The notes: generated from the letters alone by a model not told the origin. Shown: positions 1 through 7,356, counted from the first letter of the stretch. The stretch: DNA of 20,511 nt from a virus (IMGVR_UViG_3300045119_000472:1-20511); one strand, 5' to 3'. Translations and numbers: made by a program.

Positions 1-388
1 CTCCGGCCCCGAACTGGAGCGCGCGCGCGCCGTACTCCCCGACCTTGGACTGCGGCTCCGCTCCGGGACGAATCATGCCAGCGCCGCGCATCTTCCCCTC
101 GATCCACTGCGAGCCGCCGGGCGTGCCTTCTACGAGCGGGAAGTCCTGCGGCCGGCCGGTGGCTGTACCGACCGCCGCCTTGCCGAGATTGTAGATATTC
201 TGCGCGGTATCGACTGGCATGCCCGCTACGCCAGCCAGACCCTTATTCAGGTTCCCGGCGATGAAGTCGGTTGCCGTGCCTTCCGGCTCCTGTGCGGGTG
301 CGGCAGCAGGCTTGGCCGGTTCCGGTGTGCTGGCGTACTTCTCCCACGGCTTTGCGTCGCCGCCAGCGTATTTTTCCCACGGTTGCAC
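1..388 (-). CDS. N-terminal part of a large virion protein, probably ejection protein (partial)
   Basis: The frame is open from GTG 388 to the window edge (129 complete codons). An in-frame TGA at 398-400 and a GAGAGG site fix the start. It begins with a duplicated PWEKYA unit (QPWEKYAGGDAKPWEKYAS), a Pro/Ala-rich linker, then FIAGNLNKGLAGVAGMPVDT and QNIYNLGKAAVG, a helical Gly-rich type seen at the start of long phage internal proteins; WxxY openings are frequent there. The protein is probably much longer, and any catalytic domain lies outside. The identification is tentative. Confidence 0.6.
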   Translation of the reverse strand, partial: MQPWEKYAGGDAKPWEKYASTPEPAKPAAAPAQEPEGTATDFIAGNLNKGLAGVAGMPVDTAQNIYNLGKAAVGTATGRPQDFPLVEGTPGGSQWIEGKMRGAGMIRPGAEPQSKVGEYGARALQFGAG

Positions 389-389
389 G

Positions 390-2030
390 TCAGCCTCTCA
401 CGCCTTGCATGGCACCGACAGGCTCCCAGTTCTCACGTTTACCGGGATCTCCGCCCTTGAACTTGTACCCGCTTTCGACAGTACCAGGAGTCGGCGCGCC
501 TCCTGTTGCAGCCTTCGGCTTGGCGGGAGCACCGGCGCCCTGCTTCGCTTCCTCGACTTCCTCCGGTTTGATGCCCGGCGCCCACATTGACGGATCGCTC
601 GCGAACTTGTTGAAGAACGCTTTGCTCGTTCCACTGATGTTGTCCCTGATCGTCTTGACCTTGACCGCGCGGCTGGCAGGATCATCTCCCGGTCCAGGTG
701 CCTGCTCGATCAGGAACCGGCGGAAGGCGTCCGAACCGCGCAAGCCGCCAGTGAATACTGGGATCGCCTCGTCGATGAATCCGGCCCACTTCGCGTCCAC
801 CTGCCGCGCTTTCGATCCGATGGCGCTGCGGCCCATTCCGTAGGCGCCTTTGGTGAGCGGATTCTCGCCGTGCGTGCCGAAGAACACGGAGGTATTGTCC
901 TTCGGGTACTCCTTCTCGATTTCGTCAAGCAGCCGGAGGGAGTTCGTCACGCCTGCCCGCACGATGTTCTGCCGCACGACGTTCGTCACTCCTACCCGGC
1001 TCGCCTTGTCCTCGCTCGCCGTGCCGCCCGCGAGCGCCGCGGCTGTGGTCTGCAATCCGTCCGCGTCCAGGTACACGATCTTGCCGGTCTTTGTGGTCGC
1101 GCGCGTGCCGATGGGCGGTTGGGTCTGATCGACCTTCCCTTGAGCGTCTTTCGGGTAGATGAGGTCGATCTTGCCCTTGAGGTTGCCAGAGCCACCGATG
1201 GACGCTTCGGCGCGCTTTCTCATGATCTCGTTCCGGGCATCGCCTTGACGTTCGCGCCGGTCCGCCTCCTGCTGCTTGATCTCCATTCCCTTCTGCGCCT
1301 TGTATTCCTCGATGACCGCCCGGTAGGAGTGGATTGCCGCCTCCTGTGCGCGAGTCGTCGCCTTGAACATTTCCAATTCGGACTTGTTCTGCGCGTTCAT
1401 GATCGGAGAAAGCGAGTCGAGGACATCCATCGCCTTCGCGGGCGGGACGCCTGACTGCTTGAGGTCCGTAACGATCTTTTGCAGATTGAGCGGGTTGGGC
1501 TGCGCGACAGCCTCCGGTGCCGGTTGCGGCGCAGCAGTAGGAGGCGGCGCTATCTGCCCCGGCGCGCCAGGTTGCGCTGCTCCTGGAGGCGGTCCGGGCA
1601 TGGGACGGAAGGGCGGGATGGGCGCTGGGGCTCCTGCCGACATCCCGGTTCTCATCATGGGCGAAGGCGGTCCGCCTGCTCCCCCAGCCATCGGAGGAGG
1701 AGGCATCTGCGGCCCCATCTGCGGAGGGGGCATCGCCCCGGGAGGCGGTCCTGCCTGCGGTTGCGGTGGCGCCATATTCATACCCGGCGGCGGCGCCTGT
1801 GGCCCGCCCTGCGGCGATCCCGGAGGTGGCGGGGGTATGCCACCGCCCGGAGCCGCCTGCGGGCCTAGAAGCCGTGCCAGCGCCTCGAAAGCCGGTCCGC
1901 GTGCCTGCTGCTGGTTCTGAGCGGCGGCGTTCTCCATCATCAGTCGCTGCAAAGCAGCCTGCTGTAGCGCCCGCTGCTGGTCCTGCTGCGCGAATTCTAC
2001 GTATCCTGCCCCGAGTCCGGCCATTGGCAT
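390..2030 (-). CDS. Pro-rich internal virion / DNA-ejection protein candidate, 546 aa
   Basis: A Gln/Ala-rich helical start (FAQQDQQRALQQAALQRLMM) leads to a very Pro/Gly/Met-rich stretch (about 58-178), then a charged coiled coil (about 205-275, SYRAVIEEYKAQKGMEIKQQ), then a globular part with KTIRDNISGTSKAFFNKFAS and a C-terminal GYKFKGGDPGKRENWEPVG. Low-complexity start, long helix and neighbours match internal virion proteins delivered into the cell. It has no lytic motif or transmembrane helix. ATG 2030 follows the previous stop by five bases with no clear Shine-Dalgarno, so re-initiation is likely. The role is inferred. Confidence 0.6.
   Translation of the reverse strand: MPMAGLGAGYVEFAQQDQQRALQQAALQRLMMENAAAQNQQQARGPAFEALARLLGPQAAPGGGIPPPPPGSPQGGPQAPPPGMNMAPPQPQAGPPPGAMPPPQMGPQMPPPPMAGGAGGPPSPMMRTGMSAGAPAPIPPFRPMPGPPPGAAQPGAPGQIAPPPTAAPQPAPEAVAQPNPLNLQKIVTDLKQSGVPPAKAMDVLDSLSPIMNAQNKSELEMFKATTRAQEAAIHSYRAVIEEYKAQKGMEIKQQEADRRERQGDARNEIMRKRAEASIGGSGNLKGKIDLIYPKDAQGKVDQTQPPIGTRATTKTGKIVYLDADGLQTTAAALAGGTASEDKASRVGVTNVVRQNIVRAGVTNSLRLLDEIEKEYPKDNTSVFFGTHGENPLTKGAYGMGRSAIGSKARQVDAKWAGFIDEAIPVFTGGLRGSDAFRRFLIEQAPGPGDDPASRAVKVKTIRDNISGTSKAFFNKFASDPSMWAPGIKPEEVEEAKQGAGAPAKPKAATGGAPTPGTVESGYKFKGGDPGKRENWEPVGAMQGVRG
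394..399 (-). promoter_or_regulatory. Ribosome binding site GAGAGG for the last, partial gene
   Basis: GAGAGG lies inside the end of the preceding gene, five bases before the GTG at 388. It supports that GTG as the start of the gene cut by the window edge. Confidence 0.6.
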
Positions 2031-2035
2031 GATCG

Positions 2036-3409
2036 TCAGCCCGCGAATTGGGAGAAGTCCATCCCGCCGCCGCCCGCTCCGGCGAGCATGGTCGGATCGG
2101 TCCAGCCACCCGAGTAATCGTTGAACCCGCCGCCAGCGGGTCCGGCCGTGTTTCCGGGCATTCCGCCGCTGAAGTTGCTCGATATCGGGTTGCCGAAGGC
2201 GTCCACGTTACTGCCGTACATGCCCGCTTGACCGGCAGGAGGCTGGGCGCCGCCTTGGCCGAACATGCTGTTATACCACTGGCTGAGATAGTTGGTCCCC
2301 GGCATGCCCACTCCGCCGACGCCGCGTCCAGCGCCACCGGTGAGGCCAGATAGACCGGTCAGTGCCGCGTTCATGTTGCTCGCGTTCTGGCCGGCGCCGA
2401 ACTCGCGGTTTGCGAGGCCGAGCTGGCCGATTCCGGTTGCTGCCGTGTTCGCCTGTCCCATTGCGCCGAGCCCCTGAACTTGCCGCCCGAGCTGCTGGTT
2501 TTGCCAGTCGATGTTGAAATCGCTCATCGCCTTGTTTTCTACGCCGGCCGAGTAGGGCGACATCGCCACGCCGCGGGCGGAGTCCGATGCTCGCACCTGA
2601 TCCTGTAGCTGCTGCTGCGTGCGTCCGTACAGCGCCTGCTGCGGGTCGAGCGCGGTGTTGTAGGTCTGCTGTCCGGCATTGACGAGCGCCTGCTGTTGCG
2701 GATCCAGACCGGGGTTCGACAGCCGGTTTCCTTGCGTGAGTCCGTAGATGCCCGCTCCGCCACCGAGCAAGGGGCCGAGCCAACTGAGGTCGCCGCCGGG
2801 AGGCTGTCCGCCACCGTAGCCCACCGGCCCTTGTGGACTGCCGCCTGCCTGCCATGAATAAGGTTGCTGCTGCATAGTGCCTCCTTGACCGCCGCCAAGT
2901 GCGCGCGTTGCTGCATTGACTGCGGGGCCGGTATACCACGGTAATCCAGAACCGCCGGTTGCGCCACCGGCGCCCGCGGCGGCTCCCGCTCCTCCGGCTC
3001 CACCAGTCGCCCCAGCGCCGCCCGCTCCGGCAAGGGGATCAGCCGCGTAGGGCAACGCTCCGGCGCTCCCACCAGCGCCAGCGCCCGCACCACCCACTGC
3101 ACTAGCATCAGCCGCGCCACCAGCCCCCGCTCCGTATGCTGCCAGTCCAGCCCCGCCGACTAGCGCAGCCACGCCGTAAAGACCTGGATTTTGATACCAC
3201 GGAGTATTCACCCCCGAAGTCGAAATCTCGGACGCGTTATCGCGATCGTACAAAGCCTGCGCCCCGCCACCTTGAAACCACGCCAAGTCAGCAGCGTGCT
3301 GAGGATCGTTCGTGGCGTTCCACTGAGGCGAGCCCCAAATCGGACCGGCAGAACCGAGACCGGCAGAACCGAAATCGCTAGCTGGCGAGAAGCCGCGGTC
3401 TTGGATCAC
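2036..3409 (-). CDS. Gly/Ala-rich internal virion / DNA-ejection protein candidate, 457 aa
   Basis: Residues about 78-160 are almost wholly Gly, Ala and small residues (YGVAALVGGAGLAAYGAGAG onward), able to form membrane-active helices. The region about 235-350 is Gln/Asn-rich helix with QQQLQDQVRASDSARGVAMS, AGVENKAMSDFNIDWQNQQL and LGAMGQAN, an order I associate with ejection proteins of short-tailed phages. The C-terminus is Gly/Met/Asn-rich. Such proteins are injected with DNA to help form a channel across the envelope. It starts at GTG 3409, overlapping the previous stop (GTGA). The role is inferred. Confidence 0.6.
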   Translation of the reverse strand: MIQDRGFSPASDFGSAGLGSAGPIWGSPQWNATNDPQHAADLAWFQGGGAQALYDRDNASEISTSGVNTPWYQNPGLYGVAALVGGAGLAAYGAGAGGAADASAVGGAGAGAGGSAGALPYAADPLAGAGGAGATGGAGGAGAAAGAGGATGGSGLPWYTGPAVNAATRALGGGQGGTMQQQPYSWQAGGSPQGPVGYGGGQPPGGDLSWLGPLLGGGAGIYGLTQGNRLSNPGLDPQQQALVNAGQQTYNTALDPQQALYGRTQQQLQDQVRASDSARGVAMSPYSAGVENKAMSDFNIDWQNQQLGRQVQGLGAMGQANTAATGIGQLGLANREFGAGQNASNMNAALTGLSGLTGGAGRGVGGVGMPGTNYLSQWYNSMFGQGGAQPPAGQAGMYGSNVDAFGNPISSNFSGGMPGNTAGPAGGGFNDYSGGWTDPTMLAGAGGGGMDFSQFAG

Positions 3410-4068
3410 GCCGCCACCTTCATCTTCGCCGCCTTCACGCGCTCAATCGCCTTCGGCACTTCGTTTATCAGCCATGCGCGATACAGCCTTTCCCACTCGT
3501 GGCTTAACATGCGCGCCCACTGGTAGGTCGAATCGTCGGGTGCTGTTCCCCACACCGGATTCAGGTGCGTGTAGGTCAACTGCGGGAAATATCGCAGCGC
3601 GCCCAGCCGCTCGCCGATCACGCCCCACGCATTGTCGATCGCCCAGTGGAGCAAACACTCCGGCGCGAGATAGCCGATCGCGCGCACGAGCTCGCCCCCG
3701 AGACATGGCATCGTCGGGAGTTTCGCCCCCCAGTGCTTGTCGTTCGCATAGGCGACGTTCCAATCGCCCGCGGCTTCTTCGAGCATGCGGAGCATACCCT
3801 GCTCGTCCAGGATCGCGTCATCGGCCAAGAACCCGTAGCACTCCTCGTTCGGATACATCTCGAATATCGCGTTGTACGTCGGTCCGTTCCCGCGGGGCTG
3901 AACGATCTTCGTTTGCCAGCCGCCCGGCCACTTCTGCGAGAGGTACTCCTGCAAGCGTTTGTCCCCGCCCCACAGCGCGAGGATGACGCGCGACTGATCC
4001 CCCCAGTCGTATGAATCCACGACCTTGCGGATACGTTCCGGACGACCAAGGGAGCTAAGAATCCACAC
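3406..4068 (-). CDS. Glycosyltransferase-like protein, GT-A / family-2 type, 220 aa
   Basis: The N-terminus WILSSLGRPERIRKVVDSY is the first strand and helix of a GT-A fold. PRGNGPTYNAIFEMYP (58-73) then leads to YGFLADDAILDEQGML (78-93), where Asp83-Asp84 replace a canonical DxD for metal/sugar-nucleotide binding. HWAIDNAWGVIGERLG (141-156) and a late THLNPVWG complete the usual order. There is no membrane anchor. Donor and acceptor are unknown. It starts at GTG 4068, the only start close behind an in-frame TAG, with no clear Shine-Dalgarno. GTGA overlap joins it to the next virion gene, suggesting it acts on phage particles or the host surface. Confidence 0.75.
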   Translation of the reverse strand: MWILSSLGRPERIRKVVDSYDWGDQSRVILALWGGDKRLQEYLSQKWPGGWQTKIVQPRGNGPTYNAIFEMYPNEECYGFLADDAILDEQGMLRMLEEAAGDWNVAYANDKHWGAKLPTMPCLGGELVRAIGYLAPECLLHWAIDNAWGVIGERLGALRYFPQLTYTHLNPVWGTAPDDSTYQWARMLSHEWERLYRAWLINEVPKAIERVKAAKMKVAA

Positions 4069-4071
4069 GGG

Positions 4072-4266
4072 CTACTTGGCGGCGCGAGCCTTCGCGATTG
4101 CGGTATCCAGGAGCGCCTTCGCGACATCGTCATCGTGGGCGATGTTGTTTAGCTCCTCCTCGGAAACGTCCCGACCTTGCGCTCGGGCGTTCTGGAAAAG
4201 CGTCCCGAGGGCGGTCTGCGCGTTAGCGAGCGAGGTGAGCAGTGCGATGATTTCAGCGGGGGTCAT
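4072..4266 (-). CDS. Small helical protein following the lipoprotein, 64 aa
   Basis: The protein is predicted all-helical: MTPAEIIALLTSLANAQTAL, then SEEELNNIAHDDDVAKALL and a Lys/Ala-rich end. It has no signal peptide or strong membrane helix. The ATGA overlap with the lipoprotein indicates a coupled pair. I do not recognise a function. The stop is TAG, and the next gene starts six bases later in the same reading frame (TAG CCC GTG). Confidence 0.55.
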   Translation of the reverse strand: MTPAEIIALLTSLANAQTALGTLFQNARAQGRDVSEEELNNIAHDDDVAKALLDTAIAKARAAK

Positions 4267-4601
4267 GATCTTCCCTTCAGGTAGTCGTTGAGTGCATTGA
4301 GGATCAGGGTTGCCGAGGCCAGTTTTGTGTCTCCCCCTGACGGGTTGGTTGCGTGAAGCTGCCGCGCGATCTCGATAGCCGCGCGAGCATGATCGCACTG
4401 ATTCTGCACGTTCTGTGCGTCGTCGGGGCTGATCTTGCCGGCGCTGACAAGCCCTGCCGCTGTCCCTCGAACGGTGCTTACCGTTGTGTACGCAGCGGCG
4501 ACTTTTTCGTTGAACGTCTGCGCGACGGGAAGCCCGAGAGCAGCGCAGCCTTGCAGCAGGACTAGCAGAACAAAAGCACAGTTGTATCTGATGCGTTTCA
4601 T
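4263..4601 (-). CDS. Phage lipoprotein, 112 aa
   Basis: The N-terminus MKRIRYNCAFVLLVLLQGC shows a basic start, a hydrophobic core and a lipobox (LLQGC) with the lipidated Cys at residue 19. The mature part is helical (QTFNEKVAAAYTTVSTVRGT, GKISPDDAQNVQNQCDHAR) and matches a small phage lipoprotein type I recall near lysis genes. It should be anchored in the host envelope. An outer-membrane spanin role is possible but it is longer and less Pro-rich than Rz1, and I see no Rz-like partner. Superinfection exclusion is another option. Its TGA overlaps the next ATG (ATGA). Confidence 0.7.
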   Translation of the reverse strand: MKRIRYNCAFVLLVLLQGCAALGLPVAQTFNEKVAAAYTTVSTVRGTAAGLVSAGKISPDDAQNVQNQCDHARAAIEIARQLHATNPSGGDTKLASATLILNALNDYLKGRS

Positions 4602-4608
4602 GCTCGTA

Positions 4609-4616
4609 CTTCCTTT
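4609..4616 (-). promoter_or_regulatory. Ribosome binding site AAAGGAAG for the lipoprotein gene
   Basis: AAAGGAAG lies seven bases upstream of the ATG at 4601. It selects this start over the in-frame start at 4619, which lies upstream of the site and so cannot be served by it. Confidence 0.65.
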
Positions 4617-4629
4617 CACATAAAGTCGT

Positions 4630-4905
4630 TTATCGGAAGTTCACTATGGGATGCCCGGCGAAGCTGAGCAGGAAGTTGATGAGGATGAGGACCGCGATCA
4701 CCATGAGGACGACGCGGATCACCTTGTTGAACGGCTCCGGTATCCCCGCGTAGCCGATGAGGAACCAGAGCAGCCAGAACACCAGACCGATGACCACGAT
4801 CCAGATGACCATGCCGATGATTCCGTCTGCTGAGACGGTCGTGGCGGCTAGAGCATTTGAAGCGAAGAAGAGGAACGATAGCAGGAACGTTTTCAGTGAG
4901 TTCAC
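4630..4905 (-). CDS. Membrane protein with signal-like N-terminus and two helices, 91 aa
   Basis: An N-terminal hydrophobic segment ends in ASNALAATT, a good signal-peptidase-I-like site (Ala-x-Ala around residue 19). Two hydrophobic helices follow (GMVIWIVVIGLVFWLLWFLI and VVLMVIAVLILINFLL) flanking YAGIPEPFNKVIR. The second part resembles a small membrane-protein type seen in phages and proteobacteria with an 'l.WlI.y.glPepf.kv' core. Its function is unknown; a holin-like role is possible given the cassette. The start is GTG 4905, set by the Shine-Dalgarno and the GTGA overlap. A 28-base gap follows. Confidence 0.6.
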   Translation of the reverse strand: MNSLKTFLLSFLFFASNALAATTVSADGIIGMVIWIVVIGLVFWLLWFLIGYAGIPEPFNKVIRVVLMVIAVLILINFLLSFAGHPIVNFR

Positions 4906-5075
4906 GGTGACTCCTTTGTGTCTCCCTGTTGAGGCAGCGGCTGTATTGGAACGCAACCGTCAGCCCATGTGAAAGCTACTGGGGGCTTGCAATACTTCAC
5001 GACCACTGCTGCGGGCACGCTAAGCATGAAGACGATCAGCACGGTCAGGGCGGTTATGATGCCGCGCTCCTTCAT
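4902..5075 (-). CDS. Small single-span membrane protein, 57 aa
   Basis: The start ATG at 5075 overlaps the previous stop (ATGA). A short basic start (MKERG) precedes a hydrophobic helix (about 6-28, IITALTVLIVFMLSVPAAVV), then a 30-residue Pro/Cys/Gln tail (YCKPPVAFTWADGCVPIQPL). The topology suggests an inner-membrane protein with a short tail, or a secreted peptide. Proline content recalls outer-membrane spanins, but there is no lipobox Cys, so I do not call it one. Its TGA overlaps the next GTG start (GTGA). Confidence 0.55.
   Translation of the reverse strand: MKERGIITALTVLIVFMLSVPAAVVVKYCKPPVAFTWADGCVPIQPLPQQGDTKESP
4911..4917 (-). promoter_or_regulatory. Ribosome binding site AAAGGAG deciding a GTG start
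   Basis: AAAGGAG lies five bases upstream of the GTG at 4905. No ATG in that frame is well placed, so this site fixes the start of the membrane-protein gene at 4630..4905. Confidence 0.7.
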
Positions 5076-5341
5076 GCGCGCACCTCGCTTTGAATGGGAG
5101 CCGGGTCGGGAATCCGTGAGCCGACTGAGCGTGCTACCGCGACAGAAGCCCCAACAGACGCCTTGGTGCAAGCACCCCCGGCCCCCAATCGAAGCCCCCT
5201 GACTGCGGCATTGATCGCCTCACGGTGGGCGAGGCCGAGCTTCCCGCGCTTGCCCAAGTTGACGAGGCTTTTGAGAAGGCGCACACGTTGCTCCTCGGTC
5301 TGCTCAGGAGACAGCAAGCTGCATGCATCGAATTCTCTCAT
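5072..5341 (-). CDS. Small soluble protein in the lysis cassette, 89 aa
   Basis: The first half is charged and helical (LSPEQTEEQRVRLLKSLVNL, GLAHREAINAAVRGLRL). The second half is Ala/Val/Gly-rich and less ordered. There is no clear transmembrane helix or signal peptide. I do not recognise it. It is placed within a run of membrane-protein genes with ATGA overlaps at both ends, so it is probably translated with them and may regulate or accompany lysis. That is a context inference only. Confidence 0.5.
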   Translation of the reverse strand: MREFDACSLLSPEQTEEQRVRLLKSLVNLGKRGKLGLAHREAINAAVRGLRLGAGGACTKASVGASVAVARSVGSRIPDPAPIQSEVRA

Positions 5342-5649
5342 GCTGGAGGTGATGGTGGAACAACCACCAGCGGCGGCGGTTGCATGAACTTCTGCATCCG
5401 GTCCTGCGTATCAGCCGCGCCCTTGCTCGACCCGAGCCAGAAGCCCACGACGATCATCGTGATATTGATGACCGTCTGAATTATCATCGAGCGCTCCGCG
5501 AGGTCCGTGCTGTAGAGAAAGATCGCCGTGACCACGCCTGCGAATATCGCTATCAGGACCACCGAAAGAATCTTCTGCGTAGCGAACTTCGCCTCGTCAA
5601 GAACGAACGGTTGCTGCCTGCGCTCAACGGGTACTACCGGTTCAGTCAT
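5338..5649 (-). CDS. Holin candidate with two transmembrane helices, 103 aa
   Basis: Hydrophobic segments at about 27-46 (ILSVVLIAIFAGVVTAIFLY) and 57-74 (IQTVINITMIVVGFWLGS) are joined by a short polar loop. VVGFWLGSSKGAADTQDRM after the second helix is a segment I associate with phage holins. The C-terminus is Pro-rich (PPPLVVVPPSPPA). Two helices, small size and position two genes after the endolysin make this the strongest holin candidate. It would form lesions in the inner membrane that release the endolysin. ATGA overlaps link it on both sides. Confidence 0.75.
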   Translation of the reverse strand: MTEPVVPVERRQQPFVLDEAKFATQKILSVVLIAIFAGVVTAIFLYSTDLAERSMIIQTVINITMIVVGFWLGSSKGAADTQDRMQKFMQPPPLVVVPPSPPA

Positions 5650-5867
5650 GGGCCTTTCCTTTCGTCGGCACTATGCGCGTCACTCCTCACCTGTTGTGCG
5701 TCCTTTTCCAGAACGATGCCCGCAGAGATTCCCGACTGTTTAGCCTCGTCAGCACGCTTGTCTGAAAGTCCGTTGACTTTATTCTCTATGGAGTGCAGTT
5801 TGATCCAGACGACAGCTACCCCTCCGCCTGTAACGATTAACTGCTGGATGATGGGAGTCCAGTCCAT
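5646..5867 (-). CDS. Small membrane protein, holin-like, 73 aa
   Basis: One N-terminal hydrophobic segment (residues about 6-24, IIQQLIVTGGGVAVVWIKL) is followed by a charged, probably helical tail with SIENKVNGLSDKRADEAKQ. One transmembrane helix plus a soluble coiled tail resembles BhlA/UviB-type holin-related proteins. The gene follows the endolysin with a TGATG overlap, which supports a lysis role. I used ATG 5867 rather than GTG 5870. It might instead be an antiholin or accessory factor; the sequence does not decide. Confidence 0.65.
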   Translation of the reverse strand: MDWTPIIQQLIVTGGGVAVVWIKLHSIENKVNGLSDKRADEAKQSGISAGIVLEKDAQQVRSDAHSADERKGP

Positions 5868-6280
5868 CACGGTCTAAAAACGGTATGTCCGGACGCGGGC
5901 GGAACTGACTGCCAGTGCGACCAGTGCGGCGTTGCGTCCGGATGCTCGATGCAGATTCCGTGCTCCTTCAAGCGGTCCTGATGCACCATGCACCAGTTGT
6001 CGATCGCGTCGAACGGATCGTAGCGGTCCACCGCGCGCCCTTCCTTGTGGTTCGAGTGGGAAGCGCCAATCGGGCAGGACTGCGGGCGAAATCCGCCGTA
6101 CACTTCGCCGCTCACCTGCGTTGTCGTTTTCGGATTGACCGGAAACTCTACGCCCGCCTCCATCATTTCGGCTTCGAGCGCATCGCACTTTGCGAGCAAT
6201 GCTTCTGCGTTCGCCTGCCGCTCCGGCGTCCAGTCCGGAGAGTCCGACCACGGGCCGACGTATTGGGAGAGGGTAATCAT
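5867..6280 (-). CDS. Endolysin, peptidase M15-like, 137 aa
   Basis: M15 enzymes are zinc carboxypeptidases/endopeptidases that cut peptidoglycan peptides. The GASHSNHKEGRAVD segment (72-85) gives the H-x6-D zinc pair (His78, Asp85), and the later PHWSHWQ segment (118-124) gives the third ligand, probably His122. GGFRPQSCPIG before the first motif is typical of phage members. There is no signal peptide, so release needs a holin, and holin candidates follow directly. The helical N-terminus (about 19-42) is not a recognised wall-binding domain. ATGA overlaps the fibre stop, and TGATG joins it to the next gene. Confidence 0.85.
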   Translation of the reverse strand: MITLSQYVGPWSDSPDWTPERQANAEALLAKCDALEAEMMEAGVEFPVNPKTTTQVSGEVYGGFRPQSCPIGASHSNHKEGRAVDRYDPFDAIDNWCMVHQDRLKEHGICIEHPDATPHWSHWQSVPPASGHTVFRP

Positions 6281-7356
6281 CCGATCCTGAACGCCGTGAT
6301 GGTCGAGTCTTTCGAGTTGCCGGATGAATTGAACACAATCTTGCCGTCTGTAGCAGTAATGTCCTTCACGTCTATTCTTAGGTTGCCCGCCGGGCTAGTC
6401 ATAAATCCAGACAGAGCGATGACAGTTACTGTAGCTCCTGCGAATGTGGTAGCAGCGCCGGATGCAATGACAGTCGTACCATCCCACAGTTTCGCAGTGA
6501 AAGTATTCGGAGAGGCACCCGATAGGCACGTAACAGAACCGGACACAAACCACGTTCCCGATGTACCTTGAGCGACAGCGGGACCGTTAAAATAGGTTCC
6601 CGTGTTGTTTAGGTTGACATCGCCACCGAGCGAATTTGTGATCGGAGAAAGATTTGCAACAACCTGAACTCCACCGCCTACTTGGACGAAATTGGAGCCA
6701 TCTAAGTAGACAAGATTGACATCGCCGCTGTTTCCAGCGTTGCGGGCGTTGATAGAAACGTTGTTAGGAACTCTTATAATTCCAGTCATCGCTGGATTAG
6801 TCCCAACGACTACGTTTCCAAATGTTCCGGTAGCTGTCTTTGGTGGGGGGCCGATTACGTTATAAAAGCTGCCATCGAATAGCAATTCAACCGGAACAGC
6901 AGCTTTCAATTCCCCACCGGCTAACGCCGATCCCATTTGCAGTATTGCAAACGAACCGAGCGAATCCCGGCTGAGAGACGCCGCTCCAGTGTTCGTCTGC
7001 GACGGGATCAGGAAAACGCTCTGTCCAGCGACGAGGGACGAGGGTATGACCAGTGCTGTTCTCGCGGTCAGCGTGTTCGTTCCAAAGGTACTTGTCAGTG
7101 CGAGATACGAGTTGTTCTGGACATCCTGCGCAATTACAAATTGCGATACTGCCTGCGCAGACACTCCGGCCTGAGGGAGAGTGAAAGAGTTGGTCACGTT
7201 GAGGAGTGCCGTATTCGCAAGCGGAGCCGCGTTCGCATTGACCTGAGTGACGATGAAATTCAGATCCGCCATTACCGGAACGGCGTCCGCAAGCGTGCCG
7301 TTCACCAGCGTATTCGGCAGGGTTCCTATGATCGCGGAGGGTCGGAACATGGTCAT
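6277..7356 (-). CDS. Tail fibre / receptor-binding protein candidate, 359 aa
   Basis: The N-terminus has NTLVNGTLADAVPVMADLNF followed by QVNANA, a motif common at the virion-attachment end of phage fibres and appendages. A Thr/Ser/Val-rich middle follows, and the C-terminal part (about 250-359) looks like a jelly-roll: AQGTSGTWFVSGSVTCLSG, KLWDGTTVIASGAATTF, SPAGNLRIDVKDITATDGKI and a terminal STITAFRIG. Such domains occur in receptor-binding tips. I chose ATG 7356 because it makes an ATGA overlap; the frame open from 7476 would overlap the previous gene by 120 bases. It directly precedes the endolysin (ATGA). Confidence 0.65.
   Translation of the reverse strand: MTMFRPSAIIGTLPNTLVNGTLADAVPVMADLNFIVTQVNANAAPLANTALLNVTNSFTLPQAGVSAQAVSQFVIAQDVQNNSYLALTSTFGTNTLTARTALVIPSSLVAGQSVFLIPSQTNTGAASLSRDSLGSFAILQMGSALAGGELKAAVPVELLFDGSFYNVIGPPPKTATGTFGNVVVGTNPAMTGIIRVPNNVSINARNAGNSGDVNLVYLDGSNFVQVGGGVQVVANLSPITNSLGGDVNLNNTGTYFNGPAVAQGTSGTWFVSGSVTCLSGASPNTFTAKLWDGTTVIASGAATTFAGATVTVIALSGFMTSPAGNLRIDVKDITATDGKIVFNSSGNSKDSTITAFRIG

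Noticed and set aside
925-2337. A 470-codon minus-strand frame overlapping two ejection-type genes
   Set aside because: It crosses the junction of two better frames and its Arg/Ala/Gly-rich product is a typical shifted-frame shadow in GC-rich DNA.
2271-2939. A 222-codon minus-strand frame inside the Gly/Ala-rich protein gene
   Set aside because: The product is Arg-rich and lacks any motif; it is a frame shadow of 2036..3409.
4902-5075. 57-aa Pro/Cys-tailed peptide as an Rz1 outer-membrane spanin
   Set aside because: There is no lipobox Cys after the hydrophobic segment and no Rz-like gene overlaps it.
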